Shown: piece after piece, positions 42,246 to 50,940 of the stretch
How the letters are laid out: the number at the start of each line of letters is the position of its first letter
How positions within the stretch are numbered: the stretch's first letter is position 1
NCBI RefSeq assembly: GCF_040548875.1
Contig: NZ_JBEPSJ010000001.1
Coordinates: 186,001-250,000 of the forward strand
From: Conyzicola nivalis_A
GTDB lineage: Bacteria > Actinomycetota > Actinomycetes > Actinomycetales > Microbacteriaceae
DNA: 64,000 bases
Direction of reading: 5' to 3'
Notes under the pieces: model-generated
Database searches by the model: none
What the model was told of the DNA's origin: nothing
What the model saw: only the letters and a program-made list of their open reading frames with translations
Made by a program: the position numbers and the translations under genes

Positions 42246-43741
42246 CCGAGACCGCCGCCGCACGCCCCGTCGCGCCGCCCATTCCCCGCCGCGCCTGGCA
42301 GGCGCTCATCGTGCTGCTCGCCGGCATGTTCATCGCCCTGCTCGACACCACCATTGTGAATGTCGCGCTTCCCAGCATCCGCACCTCCCTCGACGCGTCG
42401 GAGGCCACCCTCTCCTGGATCATCTCCGGCTACGCCCTCGCCTTCGGACTCGTGCTGATCCCGGCCGGCCGGCTCGGCGACCGCATCGGCCACAAATGGG
42501 TGTTCTTCACCGGCCTCGCCCTGTTTACCGCGGCCAGCGTCGCCTGCGGTCTCGCACAGAACGACCTGCAGCTCATCATCGCGCGCGTCGTGCAGGGCTT
42601 CGCGGGCGGCATCTTCGTGCCGGCGGTGACGGCTTTCATCCAACTGCTCTTCCCCGCCCAGTCACGCGGCAAGGCGTTCGCGATCATGGGCGCCGTCATC
42701 GGCGTCTCGACGGCGCTCGGCCCGATCATCGGCGGTCTCATCATCGAGGCGTTCGGCGAGGAGAGCGGCTGGCGTCTCGTCTTCGGTGTCAACCTGCCTA
42801 TCGGTATCGTCGCGCTGATCGCCGCTGCGATCCTGCTGCCCAACGGCGCAGACGTGAAGGCCGCCAAGGGCGCCAAGTCGGGCATCGACGTCATCGGCCT
42901 CGTACTGCTGTCTGCCGCGCTCATCGCGCTGCTGGTGCCGCTGATCGAGGGCGAAGACCAGGGCTGGCCGCTCTGGACGTTCCTGACGCTCGTCGCCGGC
43001 GCCGTGCTCGTCGTCGCATTCGCCTTCTGGGAGGTCGCCTACACCAAGCGCGGCAACAGCGCGCTCGTGCCCCCGCACCTGTTCAGCCACCCCGCGTTCA
43101 CGGGCGGTACCATTCTCGCGCTCGTCTACTTCGCCGCGTTCACGAGCATCTTCTTCGTGATCTCCCTGCTCTGGCAGTCGGGCCTCGGCCACACCGCGCT
43201 CGAGTCGGGGCTCGTGTCGATCCCGTTCGCGATCGGCTCGATCATCGGCTCGTCGCAGAGCAACCGGCTCACCGCACGGCTCGGCCGCAACGTGCTGGTC
43301 GTGGGTGTCGGCCTGCTCGCCATCGGCCTCGTCGCCGTGTTCGTGCTGCTGCTCACCGTGGCGGGGGAGGACCTCACCAGCTGGATGCTCCTGCTGCCGT
43401 TGCTCGTCGCCGGACTCGGCAACGGACTCTTCATCGCCCCGAACGCGCAGTTCATCGTGGCGACGGTCGACCGCTCCGAGGCGGGCGGCGCCAGCGGCGT
43501 CATCGGCGTGATGCAGCGCATCGGCAGCGCGGTCGGCATCGCCGTGGTCGGCAGCGTGCTGTTCGCCGGCATCGCGAACGCCGACATCTCCGGACCCGAC
43601 GACGTGGCTCAGGCCTTCACCGACGCGGCGGCCTGGGCCATCGGCCTGAGCGCGGCGCTGAGCATCGTGGCGTTCGTGCTCGTCTTCGCCCTGCCCAAGC
43701 GGGTCGAGAGCGGTCACGCTCCCGCGGCACCGGTCGAGTAG
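42242..43741 (+). CDS. MFS multidrug exporter, DHA2 (EmrB/QacA) family
   Basis: A 499-aa, 14-helix proton antiporter. Signatures are FIALLDTTIVNVALPSI in helix 1, GYALAFGLVLIPAGRLGDRIGHKWVF (motif A) and RVVQGFAGGIFVPAVTAFI (motif B), and the helix 5 motif C region AVIGVSTALGPIIGGLI. It is translationally coupled to the PadR gene, so export of a toxic aromatic or cationic compound is the likely role. It converges on the acyltransferase gene with no gap. Confidence 0.92.
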   Translation: MTETAAARPVAPPIPRRAWQALIVLLAGMFIALLDTTIVNVALPSIRTSLDASEATLSWIISGYALAFGLVLIPAGRLGDRIGHKWVFFTGLALFTAASVACGLAQNDLQLIIARVVQGFAGGIFVPAVTAFIQLLFPAQSRGKAFAIMGAVIGVSTALGPIIGGLIIEAFGEESGWRLVFGVNLPIGIVALIAAAILLPNGADVKAAKGAKSGIDVIGLVLLSAALIALLVPLIEGEDQGWPLWTFLTLVAGAVLVVAFAFWEVAYTKRGNSALVPPHLFSHPAFTGGTILALVYFAAFTSIFFVISLLWQSGLGHTALESGLVSIPFAIGSIIGSSQSNRLTARLGRNVLVVGVGLLAIGLVAVFVLLLTVAGEDLTSWMLLLPLLVAGLGNGLFIAPNAQFIVATVDRSEAGGASGVIGVMQRIGSAVGIAVVGSVLFAGIANADISGPDDVAQAFTDAAAWAIGLSAALSIVAFVLVFALPKRVESGHAPAAPVE

Positions 43742-44863
43742 TCAGCGGCTCCGTCGGGAGCCGGTGGGGTCGGTGCGCGTCTCCCGCATCGGCCCCTCTT
43801 TCTGTTTCACGAACAGCCAGCGCGGCTTCGGCTCGATGATGGGCCGGAAGACCCGTCGCACGAGCGGCGACGACAGCGCGATCGAGATGGCGATGCAGGC
43901 GAGGATCATGCTCAGCAGCCACACCGCCGAGGTGCGCTCGTCGGAGATCACGCCCGTCTCGCGCAGCGGGTAGAGGATGAAACTGTGCAGCAGGTACACG
44001 TACATCGTCGACGTGCCGAAGTCGGTGATCCAGGTCTCGCCGCGGGGGATGAGCACGAAGAACGCGGCGGTGAGCACCACCGCGAGCGCGATGAGCCCGA
44101 GCCGCACGAGGCCCGCCCACCACTCCTCCTCGCCGAGGCCGCTGTAGGAGTCGTCGTAGAAGAACCAGAAGCGCAGGTCGATGGCCCGCCACACCTGGAT
44201 GTTGCCTGCCACGACGGCGAGCCAGCCGAGCAGCACGGCGACCGCGACCCCGCGCACCCACCAGCCGCCGCCGTCGGCGACCCGGCGCCAGCGGTCGACG
44301 ATCCCCCACTCGTTCGCCTTCCAACCGAGCACGAAGAACGGCAGGATGCCGATGGCCCTCGAGAGCGAGAAGGTGCTGTCGACGTTGCCGAAGTAGCCGA
44401 CGCCGACAGAGGCGATGACGGCGATCAGCAGCGGGAACTTGAGCAACGCCAGATACGGCAGGATCAGCCGGAAGATGCCGAGCGCGAGCAGAAACCACAG
44501 GGTCCAGCTGGGCTGCGTGATGTTGAACTGCTGCTTGCCCTCGACGACGAACTGCACGAAAGTCCAGATCGTCTCCATGATCACGTAGGGAACGAGGATG
44601 TCGGTGATCACCTTGGTCATCTGCCGGTTGTTCGGCGCGCCCGGCCTCGAGAAGTACCCGCTGATGATCGCGAACGCCGGCATGTGGAAGGCGTAGATGA
44701 AGAGGTAGACGATGAGCGCGTTGTCGGACTCGGCGATGAGCCGCTGTATGCCGTGGCCGATGACGACGAGGGTCACGCAGAGGAACCGCGCGTTGTCCCA
44801 GAATGGAACGCGCACCTTCGGCGCCGCTGGTCTGGTCGGCGGCGGCGGGGTCACGACTGTCAT
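43742..44863 (-). CDS. Acyltransferase-3-family membrane protein
   Basis: A 373-aa membrane acyltransferase with about ten helices and no SGNH domain. The N-terminal motif VPFWDNARFLCVTLVVIGHGIQRL contains the catalytic His, and YAFHMPAFAIISGYFSRPG follows. This form resembles OpgC/fucose 4-O-acetylase-like members. It may acetylate a surface polymer; substrate unknown. A Pro-rich N-terminal tail precedes helix 1. It is divergent from the SDR gene across 33 nt containing both -10 boxes. Confidence 0.85.
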   Translation of the reverse strand: MTVVTPPPPTRPAAPKVRVPFWDNARFLCVTLVVIGHGIQRLIAESDNALIVYLFIYAFHMPAFAIISGYFSRPGAPNNRQMTKVITDILVPYVIMETIWTFVQFVVEGKQQFNITQPSWTLWFLLALGIFRLILPYLALLKFPLLIAVIASVGVGYFGNVDSTFSLSRAIGILPFFVLGWKANEWGIVDRWRRVADGGGWWVRGVAVAVLLGWLAVVAGNIQVWRAIDLRFWFFYDDSYSGLGEEEWWAGLVRLGLIALAVVLTAAFFVLIPRGETWITDFGTSTMYVYLLHSFILYPLRETGVISDERTSAVWLLSMILACIAISIALSSPLVRRVFRPIIEPKPRWLFVKQKEGPMRETRTDPTGSRRSR

Positions 44864-44870
44864 CGAAGCC

Positions 44871-44876
44871 AGTGTA
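44871..44876 (-). promoter_or_regulatory. -10 element of the acyltransferase gene
   Basis: TACACT on the minus strand, 7 nt before the ATG at 44863; 7 nt away from the oppositely directed -10 of the SDR gene. Confidence 0.55.
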
Positions 44877-44883
44877 CCGACGG

Positions 44884-44889
44884 TACTTT
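44884..44889 (+). promoter_or_regulatory. -10 element of the SDR gene
   Basis: TACTTT, 7 nt before the ATG at 44897. Confidence 0.5.
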
Positions 44890-44896
44890 TGTTCCT

Positions 44897-45670
44897 ATGA
44901 CTTCTCGACGCGTTGTAGTGACCGGTGCCAGCTCGGGGATCGGTGCCGCCACGGTGCGGCTGTTCCGTCAGCGCGGCTGGGACGTCGTCGGCGTCGCCCG
45001 CCGCGCCGACCGGCTGGAGGCTCTCGCCGCCGAGACCGGCGCAGACGTGTTCGTCGCCGACGTGACCGTGCAGGCCGACGTCGACGCGCTGCGAGACTAC
45101 GTCTCAGGGCTCGGGCCGGTGCACGCCCTCGTGAACAACGCGGGCGGCGCGTTCGGCATGGCGAGCGTCGAGGACAGCGATGCGGATGACTGGACGCGGA
45201 TGTTCGACGTCAACGTCGTCGCGGTGAAGCGCGTCACGTCCGCTCTGCTTCCCCTGCTGCGTCGGGCCGCGGTGGACGGCGGCGGCGCGGACATCCTCAC
45301 GGTCACGTCCATCGCCGGGCACGTCGCCTACGAGGGCGGCGGCGGGTACAACGCCGCGAAGTTCGCCGCGCACGCGCTGATGGCGGTGCTTCGGCTCGAA
45401 CTCGCCGGCGAGCCGATCCGCGTCATCGAGGTCGCCCCCGGCATGGTCAAGACCGAGGAGTTCTCCCTGGTGCGGTTCGGCGGCGACCAGGCGCGCGCCG
45501 ACGCCGTGTACAACGACGTGACCGACCCGCTGGTCGCGGAGGACATCGCGGAGTCGATCGTGCACGCGATCGAGCTGCCGTTCTACGTGAACCTCGACCT
45601 GATCACGATCAAGCCGGTGGCGCAGGCCGCGCCGCACAAGGTCGTCCGCGGCGAGCTCGCCCCCCGCTAG
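44897..45670 (+). CDS. SDR-family oxidoreductase (YdfG-like)
   Basis: A 257-aa short-chain dehydrogenase. Cofactor motif TGASSGIGAATVRLF, with VARRADR after strand 2 suggesting NADP; NNAGG at about residue 84; catalytic Ser in VTSIAGHVAY and Tyr/Lys in GYNAAKFA. The C-terminal IEVAPGMVKTEEFSLVRF and PFYVNLDLITIKPVAQ match the YdfG group of 3-hydroxy acid dehydrogenases (serine and relatives). The stop TAG shares the palindrome CTAG with the stop of the convergent MFS gene. Confidence 0.83.
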   Translation: MTSRRVVVTGASSGIGAATVRLFRQRGWDVVGVARRADRLEALAAETGADVFVADVTVQADVDALRDYVSGLGPVHALVNNAGGAFGMASVEDSDADDWTRMFDVNVVAVKRVTSALLPLLRRAAVDGGGADILTVTSIAGHVAYEGGGGYNAAKFAAHALMAVLRLELAGEPIRVIEVAPGMVKTEEFSLVRFGGDQARADAVYNDVTDPLVAEDIAESIVHAIELPFYVNLDLITIKPVAQAAPHKVVRGELAPR

Positions 45671-47133
45671 AGCGTCGTCGTCGGCACCGCCTCCCGGGCG
45701 ACGTCGGCGTCGGCGAACGCCAGTTTGGGCACCAGGAACAGCAGCACGGCCGCCACGAGTGCCCCGCCGGCGCAGATCGAGAACACCGTGAGGTAGCCGA
45801 ACAGGCTCGACGCGGTGCTGCCGACGAGCTGCGTCGCACCCACCGCCAGCAGAACCGCGAACACCGACGACGCGAACGACCCGCCGATCGTCTTGGTCGT
45901 GTTGGTCATCGCGGTCGCGATGCCCGTCTGACCGCGCGGTGCCGCCGCCGCGGCGGCCGCGGGGAGCGCTCCGACGAGGGCACCGGCCCCGAGGCCCGCC
46001 ACGATCATGTTGGTGAACACGTGCACGACGGTGTCGTGGAACGGCAGGAACAACGCGTAGCCGATGGCCACGGCGAACGCGGCGACGATGAGAGCGACGC
46101 GGGGCGTGGTGAGCCGCGACAGCAGCGGGAACAGCAGCGCGCCCACGATGAGCGAGACGAGGTAGGCGCCGATCAGGTACGAGATGTCCGTCGCATCGAG
46201 CGACAGGCCGTAGCCGACCTCCTCGCGGTCGGTTCCCGCGAAGGTCGCCAACGGCGCCTGAGCGCCGAGGAGGCTGATGCCGATGAGCGCCGCCGTCAGC
46301 TGCACGGGCCACATGTTCGGCTGGCGCATGACGCGCAGGTCGATCGCCGGGTCGTCCTTGCGCAGCTCGTACCTGGCCCACGGCACGAACACCAGCACGC
46401 CGGCGACCATCAGCGCGTAGACCCACCAGCTCTCCGGGCCGGTGATGCGCAGGAAGGTGAGCCCGGCCGTGATCAGCAGCAGGCCGAGGCTCAACAGCCC
46501 GAAGCCCACGGCGTCGAGCGAGCGGCCGGGAAGCGGCTGCGACTCCGGCACCCCGAACAGGATCGCGAAGAACACCAGGGTCACCGCGACCGCCGGCACC
46601 ATGAGGGTGAGCGTCACGTTCTCGTCGAACGCCGCGAAGATGCGTCCGCCGAGCAGGGCCCCGACGATAGCCCCGCTCTGCAGTGCGACCACCAGGAAGC
46701 CGGCGGCCTTGCGCGTCGCCGACGCCGCCGTGCCGGTGCGGCGGCCACGGTCGAAGATGAGCGCGATCTCGAGCGGCAGCCACACCGTGTAGAACGCCTG
46801 CAGCGACCAGGCCACGAGGAAGCTCGTGAAGTCCCCCGCGAACGCCAGCCACCAGGTCGCGCCCGCCGTCAGCACCGTCGAGACGAGCAGGATGCGCTTG
46901 TGGCCGTACATGTCGCCGAGCTTGGCGAGAATCGGAACCGACAGGGCTGCGACGAGCAGCTGAGCCGCCTCGAACCAGTTGAAGTCGGCGTCGCGGATGC
47001 CGAGATGCTCGACCAGGTCGGGGATGAGCGGCACGTAGAACCCCTGAAGGATCCCGCTCACGATCTCGACGAGAAAGAGGTACCCGATCAGGCCGAAGGT
47101 GATCGCGCCAGCACTGCCTCGAAGAAGTGTCAT
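45667..47133 (-). CDS. MFS transporter, DHA2-like
   Basis: A 488-aa, 14-helix facilitator. Motif-A-like LGDMYGHKRILLVST follows helix 2, WSLQAFYTVWLPLEIALIFDRGR covers helices 4-5, and the middle contains a long charged loop before helix 7. The N-terminus GYLFLVEIVSGILQGFYVPLIPDL differs from EmrB, so the subgroup is uncertain; the two-part structure fits DHA2 drug exporters. It is transcribed alone and divergently from the phosphoribosyltransferase operon. Confidence 0.85.
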   Translation of the reverse strand: MTLLRGSAGAITFGLIGYLFLVEIVSGILQGFYVPLIPDLVEHLGIRDADFNWFEAAQLLVAALSVPILAKLGDMYGHKRILLVSTVLTAGATWWLAFAGDFTSFLVAWSLQAFYTVWLPLEIALIFDRGRRTGTAASATRKAAGFLVVALQSGAIVGALLGGRIFAAFDENVTLTLMVPAVAVTLVFFAILFGVPESQPLPGRSLDAVGFGLLSLGLLLITAGLTFLRITGPESWWVYALMVAGVLVFVPWARYELRKDDPAIDLRVMRQPNMWPVQLTAALIGISLLGAQAPLATFAGTDREEVGYGLSLDATDISYLIGAYLVSLIVGALLFPLLSRLTTPRVALIVAAFAVAIGYALFLPFHDTVVHVFTNMIVAGLGAGALVGALPAAAAAAAPRGQTGIATAMTNTTKTIGGSFASSVFAVLLAVGATQLVGSTASSLFGYLTVFSICAGGALVAAVLLFLVPKLAFADADVAREAVPTTTL

Positions 47134-47139
47134 GAACGG

Positions 47140-47145
47140 ATGCTA
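47140..47145 (-). promoter_or_regulatory. -10 element of the DHA2-like MFS gene
   Basis: TAGCAT on the minus strand, 6 nt before the ATG at 47133. Confidence 0.5.
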
Positions 47146-47179
47146 GCGGCATCGACACCCGCGCGGTTCGGCGGCGGGA

Positions 47180-47185
47180 TAGCGT
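47180..47185 (+). promoter_or_regulatory. -10 element of the phosphoribosyltransferase operon
   Basis: TAGCGT, 6 nt before the ATG at 47192. Confidence 0.5.
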
Positions 47186-47191
47186 GTCTCT

Positions 47192-47737
47192 ATGACTTCT
47201 CTCGCCTCCGACATCCCGCCAGCGCCCGAACTCACCCCCGACCGCGAGGTGCTCACCTGGGACCAGTTCGGCGTCGCCTCGCGCGAGCTCGGCCGCGACG
47301 TCCTGGGCAGCGGATTCGTGCCGGACGTCGTCGTCGCGATCGCCCGTGGAGGCCTGCTCCTGGCCGGCTCGATCGCGTACGCCATCGGGGCGAAGAGCTG
47401 CGGTGCCATGAACATCGAGTTCTACACCGGGGTGGGGGAGCGGCTCCCCGAACCGATCATGCTCCCGCCGATGTTCGACGACTCCACCCTCGACGGCAAG
47501 AAGGTGCTGCTCGTCGACGACGTCTCCGATTCCGGCCGCACGCTCGCCATGGTCGACCAGCTGCTCAAGGCGAGCGGCGCCACCGTGCGCACCGTCGTGC
47601 TGTACACCAAGCCGGGCACCGTGCACGTTCCCGACTACACGTGGAAGAACACCGACCGCTGGATCAACTTCCCCTGGTCGGTTCTCCCGGTCGTCGAGGT
47701 CGACGGATTCGTGCCGACCCGGGGAGCAGACGCGTGA
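47192..47737 (+). CDS. Purine-type phosphoribosyltransferase
   Basis: A 181-aa type I phosphoribosyltransferase. The PRPP motif is VLLVDDVSDSGRTLAMV with the two adjacent acidic residues; VVAIARGGLLLAGSIAYAIGAK is the PPi-binding loop. The final WINFPWSVLP with Trp stacking residue resembles xanthine/hypoxanthine phosphoribosyltransferases of the Gpt type. It is the first gene of an operon with an S51 peptidase-like protein (4-nt overlap) and ung. Salvage of hypoxanthine or xanthine is likely but not proven by sequence. Confidence 0.85.
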   Translation: MTSLASDIPPAPELTPDREVLTWDQFGVASRELGRDVLGSGFVPDVVVAIARGGLLLAGSIAYAIGAKSCGAMNIEFYTGVGERLPEPIMLPPMFDDSTLDGKKVLLVDDVSDSGRTLAMVDQLLKASGATVRTVVLYTKPGTVHVPDYTWKNTDRWINFPWSVLPVVEVDGFVPTRGADA

Positions 47738-48459
47738 GCATCCATCTCGTCGGCGGCGGCTGGGCAGACGACTACGACGGCGAGGTCTACGTCGACTTCC
47801 TCGCCGAGGTCGCGGTGCGCGCGTCCGCCAGCGGGCGTGCCCTCCCGCGCGTCGCCGTCCTCCTCGTCAGCGACGGCGACGGGAACGCCCCCGACCGCGC
47901 CGCGCAGTATCGCGAGCAACTGCTGCGCGTCGCACTCGTCGAACCGGTCGTGACCTCCGTCGCCGAGGGCGAGCTGTTCACCTCGGCGGTGCTCACCGAC
48001 GTCGACGGGCTGTTGATCGGGGGCGGGCTCACTCCCGCGTACCTCGACGGCGTAGCGCCCATCGTCGAGGAGATCCGGATGCTCGTCGCCGACGGGCTGC
48101 CGTACCTCGGCTTCTCCGCCGGGGCCGCGATCGCCGCCGACACCGCACTCATCGGCGGGTGGATGATCGGCGAGATCCCTGTCTGCGCGGAGTCCGCGAG
48201 CGAAGACCTCGAAGACGTCACCGTCGCTCAGGGGCTCGGCCTCGTCGACCTGGCGATCGACGTGCACGCCGCCCAGTGGGGCACCCTCACGAGGCTCGTC
48301 GCGGCGACCGAGGCCGGCCTGGTCGACGGAGGCATCGCGATCGACGAGTTCACCGTGCTGATCGTGGGCGACGACTCGCTGCGGGTCGTCGGGACGGGCA
48401 GCGTCTGGCAGGTCAACCAGCACGACGACGGGGTTCTGGTCAGCACCCTCGGGGCATGA
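47734..48459 (+). CDS. Peptidase S51 / type 1 glutamine-amidotransferase-like protein
   Basis: A 241-aa protein of the peptidase E/cyanophycinase (S51) group. It begins IHLVGGGWADD, has VDGLLIGGGLTPAYLDGV and the nucleophile elbow YLGFSAGAAIAA with the probable catalytic Ser. Peptidase E cleaves Asp-X dipeptides; this divergent copy has no confirmed His/Glu pair that I can place. Start is GTG 47734 inside the stop of the phosphoribosyltransferase (GTGA), and it overlaps ung by 4 nt, so the three genes are co-translated. Confidence 0.78.
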   Translation: MSIHLVGGGWADDYDGEVYVDFLAEVAVRASASGRALPRVAVLLVSDGDGNAPDRAAQYREQLLRVALVEPVVTSVAEGELFTSAVLTDVDGLLIGGGLTPAYLDGVAPIVEEIRMLVADGLPYLGFSAGAAIAADTALIGGWMIGEIPVCAESASEDLEDVTVAQGLGLVDLAIDVHAAQWGTLTRLVAATEAGLVDGGIAIDEFTVLIVGDDSLRVVGTGSVWQVNQHDDGVLVSTLGA

Positions 48460-49121
48460 GCCTCGGCACGATCGACTCCGGCTGGGCAGCCGCCCTCGAG
48501 CCCGTGAAGGGTCGGGCTGCCGAGCTCGAGGCGTTCCTCGACGGCGAGGAGGCCCACGGCCACGGATTCCTCCCCGCCCGAGAGAACGTCCTGCGGGCCT
48601 TCGCCCGCCCGCTGGCCGACGTCAGGGTGCTGATCGTCGGGCAGGACCCGTACCCGACGCCGGGGCATCCGATCGGCCTCTCGTTCGCCGTCGACCGCCG
48701 CGTGCGCCCGCTGCCGCGGAGTCTCGCCAACATCTTCCGCGAGCTGCGCGACGATCTCGGCGTCGACATCCCCGGGCACGGCGACCTGTCGGCGTGGGCC
48801 GACAACGGGGTGATGCTGCTCAACCGCGTTCTCACCGTGCGGCCGGGGGTCGCGGGCTCGCATCGCGGCCGAGGCTGGGAGCAGGTCACCGACCTGGCGA
48901 TCCGCACCCTGGTGGCCAGGGATCAGCCGCTCGTCGCGATCCTCTGGGGTCGCGACGCGCAGTCGCTCGAGCCGCTGCTCGGCGAGACCCCGGTGATCGC
49001 CTCGGCGCATCCGAGCCCGCTCTCGGCCTCCCGCGGCTTCTTCGGGTCGAGGCCGTTCAGCCGCGCCAATGCCGCCCTCGAGGCGCAGGGGGCGCATCCG
49101 ATCGACTGGAATCTCGACTAG
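48456..49121 (+). CDS. ung: Uracil-DNA glycosylase, family 1
   Basis: Ung removes uracil from DNA as the first step of base excision repair. The 221-aa protein has the water-activating loop VGQDPYPTPGHPIGLSF, with Asp as catalytic base; the Pro in place of the Escherichia coli His after Tyr is usual in actinobacteria. Also present are LANIFRELRDDLG, the uracil-binding NGVMLLNRVLTVRPG and the minor-groove loop HPSPLSASRGFFGSRPFS with the second catalytic His. It is the last gene of the operon. In a very GC-rich genome repair of deaminated cytosine is expected to matter. Confidence 0.95.
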   Translation: MSLGTIDSGWAAALEPVKGRAAELEAFLDGEEAHGHGFLPARENVLRAFARPLADVRVLIVGQDPYPTPGHPIGLSFAVDRRVRPLPRSLANIFRELRDDLGVDIPGHGDLSAWADNGVMLLNRVLTVRPGVAGSHRGRGWEQVTDLAIRTLVARDQPLVAILWGRDAQSLEPLLGETPVIASAHPSPLSASRGFFGSRPFSRANAALEAQGAHPIDWNLD

Positions 49122-49148
49122 TCCCTTCTGAGACTCGCTCGTGTCCTG

Positions 49149-49154
49149 TAGTTT
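49149..49154 (+). promoter_or_regulatory. -10 element of the ABC operon
   Basis: TAGTTT, 7 nt before the ATG at 49162. It decides against the in-frame GTG at 49141, which lies upstream of it. Confidence 0.55.
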
Positions 49155-49161
49155 CTGCACT

Positions 49162-50103
49162 ATGGCAGCCGCAACGACCATCGACGTCTCGCAACTCTCG
49201 AAGGCCTTCGGGCCGGTGCAGGCCGTCTCCGACCTCACGTTCACCGTCGAGCCCGGGCAGGTCACCGGTTTCCTCGGGCCGAACGGTGCGGGAAAGACGA
49301 CGACCCTGCGCATGCTGCTCGGTCTGGTCAGACCCAGCTCGGGGTCGGCGACGTTCGGCGGGGTCGGCTACCACGACCTGGAGCAGCCGCTCGCGATGGT
49401 GGGGACCGCGCTCGAGGCGTCGAGCTTCCACCCCGGGCGCACAGCCCGCGCCCACCTCCGCATCTACGCCACCGCCGCGGCGATCGACGCGGGCCGCGTC
49501 GACCGGGTGCTCACCCAGGTCGGGCTCGCCGAACACGCCGACCGGCGCGTCGGCGGCTACTCGCTGGGGATGCGGCAGCGGCTCGGTCTCGCCTTCGCCC
49601 TGCTCGGCGACCCCCGGGTGCTCGTCCTCGACGAGCCGATCAACGGCCTCGACCCCGAGGGGATCCGCTGGATCCGCGGCTTCCTGCGCGAGCTCGCGGC
49701 CGAGGGTCGCACGGTGCTCGTCTCCTCCCACCTGCTCAGCGAGGTGCAGCAGAGCGTCGACCGCGCCGTCATCATCTCCCGCGGCCGCCTCGTCTACGAC
49801 GGGACCCTCGCCGGGCTCGAGATGTCGGCGAAGGTGGCCGTCGACGCACCCGACCGGGCGGCGCTGCTCAGCGCACTGCTCGCGGCCGGAGCGCGCGTCG
49901 ACCCGACAGACGCCGGGCTCATCGTCAAAGACATCCCGGCCGCCGACATCGGCGCGATCGCCCAGCGGGCGGGTGTTCCGCTCAGCCTGCTCGCCGCCCA
50001 GCAGGCCGGACTCGAAGCGGCATTCCTCGAACTCACGAGCGACGAGCCGCCACCCCGTGTCGGCGCGCACGCCGCCCCGCCGGTCGAAGGAGCGCAGTCG
50101 TGA
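49162..50103 (+). CDS. ABC transporter ATP-binding protein (DrrA/CcmA type)
   Basis: A 313-aa ABC ATPase: Walker A GPNGAGKTTTLRMLLGL at about residue 38, Q-loop TALEASSFHPGRTA, signature YSLGMRQRLGLAFALLG, Walker B VLVLDEPINGLDP and switch His in SSHLLSEVQQ. After residue 215 a regulatory tail with DAPDRAALLSALLAAGARVD resembles the DrrA/NatA C-terminus. The permease follows with a 4-nt overlap. Such pairs export drugs, lipids or peptides; substrate unknown. Start at ATG 49162 is fixed by the leaderless-type promoter. Confidence 0.9.
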   Translation: MAAATTIDVSQLSKAFGPVQAVSDLTFTVEPGQVTGFLGPNGAGKTTTLRMLLGLVRPSSGSATFGGVGYHDLEQPLAMVGTALEASSFHPGRTARAHLRIYATAAAIDAGRVDRVLTQVGLAEHADRRVGGYSLGMRQRLGLAFALLGDPRVLVLDEPINGLDPEGIRWIRGFLRELAAEGRTVLVSSHLLSEVQQSVDRAVIISRGRLVYDGTLAGLEMSAKVAVDAPDRAALLSALLAAGARVDPTDAGLIVKDIPAADIGAIAQRAGVPLSLLAAQQAGLEAAFLELTSDEPPPRVGAHAAPPVEGAQS

Positions 50104-50918
50104 ACCTCGTCAGGGCCACACGTGCCGAACTCGACAAGATCTTCAGCACCCGGCTGTGGTGGATCCTCGCCCTCGTGATGTTCGTCTACGTCGGCTCGGT
50201 CGCCGGCATCCTCGCCGGGGTGTTCGGCAGCCTCGACACGTCGGCCGACCCGACGGCGCCGGTGCTCGACATGTCGGAGATCCACCTCATCATCTACAGC
50301 TCTGCCTCGGCGATCGGCTACGTCTTCCCCGTGCTGCTCGGCGCGCTGTCGGCGACGTCGGAGTTCAGGCACCAGACGCTCACACCGACCTTCCTCGCGA
50401 ACCCGCGGCGCGGCCAGGTGCTCGGTGCGAAGCTCATCGCCATGGCCGTCGTCGGCGCGCTCTACGGGGTCATCGCGCTGATCTCGTCGATCGGACCCGG
50501 CGCCCTGATCCTCTCGCTGGTCGGCCAGGACGCCCGGCTCGACGACGGCAACACGTGGATCCTCGTCGTGCGCGTCATCCTGGCCATGGCTCTGTGGGCG
50601 GCCATCGGGGTGGCGCTCGGCACCCTCGTGCCCAACCAGGTGGCCGTGCTCGTGATCGTGCTCGCGTTCACCCAGTTTCTCGAGCCGATCCTCCGCTCGG
50701 TGTCGTTCATCTGGGAGTGGACCGCGCAGGTCGGCCAGTTCCTGCCGGGGTCGGCGAGCGACGCCCTCGTCGGCTGGAGCGTCTTCACGTCGCTGGGGAT
50801 GATGACGACCGAGACCGTCGCCCTCGAATGGTGGCAGGGCGGTCTCGTGCTCGCCGCCATCGCCGCCGTAGCGGCGATCCTCGGGTACGTCACCACGTGG
50901 AAGAAGGACGTGACCTGA
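50100..50918 (+). CDS. ABC transporter permease (ABC-2 type)
   Basis: A 272-aa membrane partner of the preceding ATPase with six predicted helices. It opens with NLVRATRAELDKIFSTRLWWILALVMFVYVG, the typical N-terminus of NatB/ABC-2 permeases, and contains SATSEFRHQTLTPTFLANPRRGQVLGAKLIAM, the cytoplasmic coupling segment. GTG at 50100 overlaps the ATPase stop. The ATPase and permease alone should suffice for an exporter. Confidence 0.87.
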   Translation: MNLVRATRAELDKIFSTRLWWILALVMFVYVGSVAGILAGVFGSLDTSADPTAPVLDMSEIHLIIYSSASAIGYVFPVLLGALSATSEFRHQTLTPTFLANPRRGQVLGAKLIAMAVVGALYGVIALISSIGPGALILSLVGQDARLDDGNTWILVVRVILAMALWAAIGVALGTLVPNQVAVLVIVLAFTQFLEPILRSVSFIWEWTAQVGQFLPGSASDALVGWSVFTSLGMMTTETVALEWWQGGLVLAAIAAVAAILGYVTTWKKDVT

Positions 50919-50926
50919 TCGGCGTT

Positions 50927-50932
50927 TAGGCT
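50927..50932 (+). promoter_or_regulatory. -10 element of the PAT-like gene
   Basis: TAGGCT, 8 nt before the ATG at 50941. Confidence 0.5.
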
Positions 50933-50940
50933 GGACTCGG

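Noticed and set aside
49141..49161. GTG 49141 as start of the ABC ATPase
   Set aside because: It lies upstream of the -10 box TAGTTT at 49149-49154, and the added residues are not part of the ABC fold. ATG 49162 fits better.
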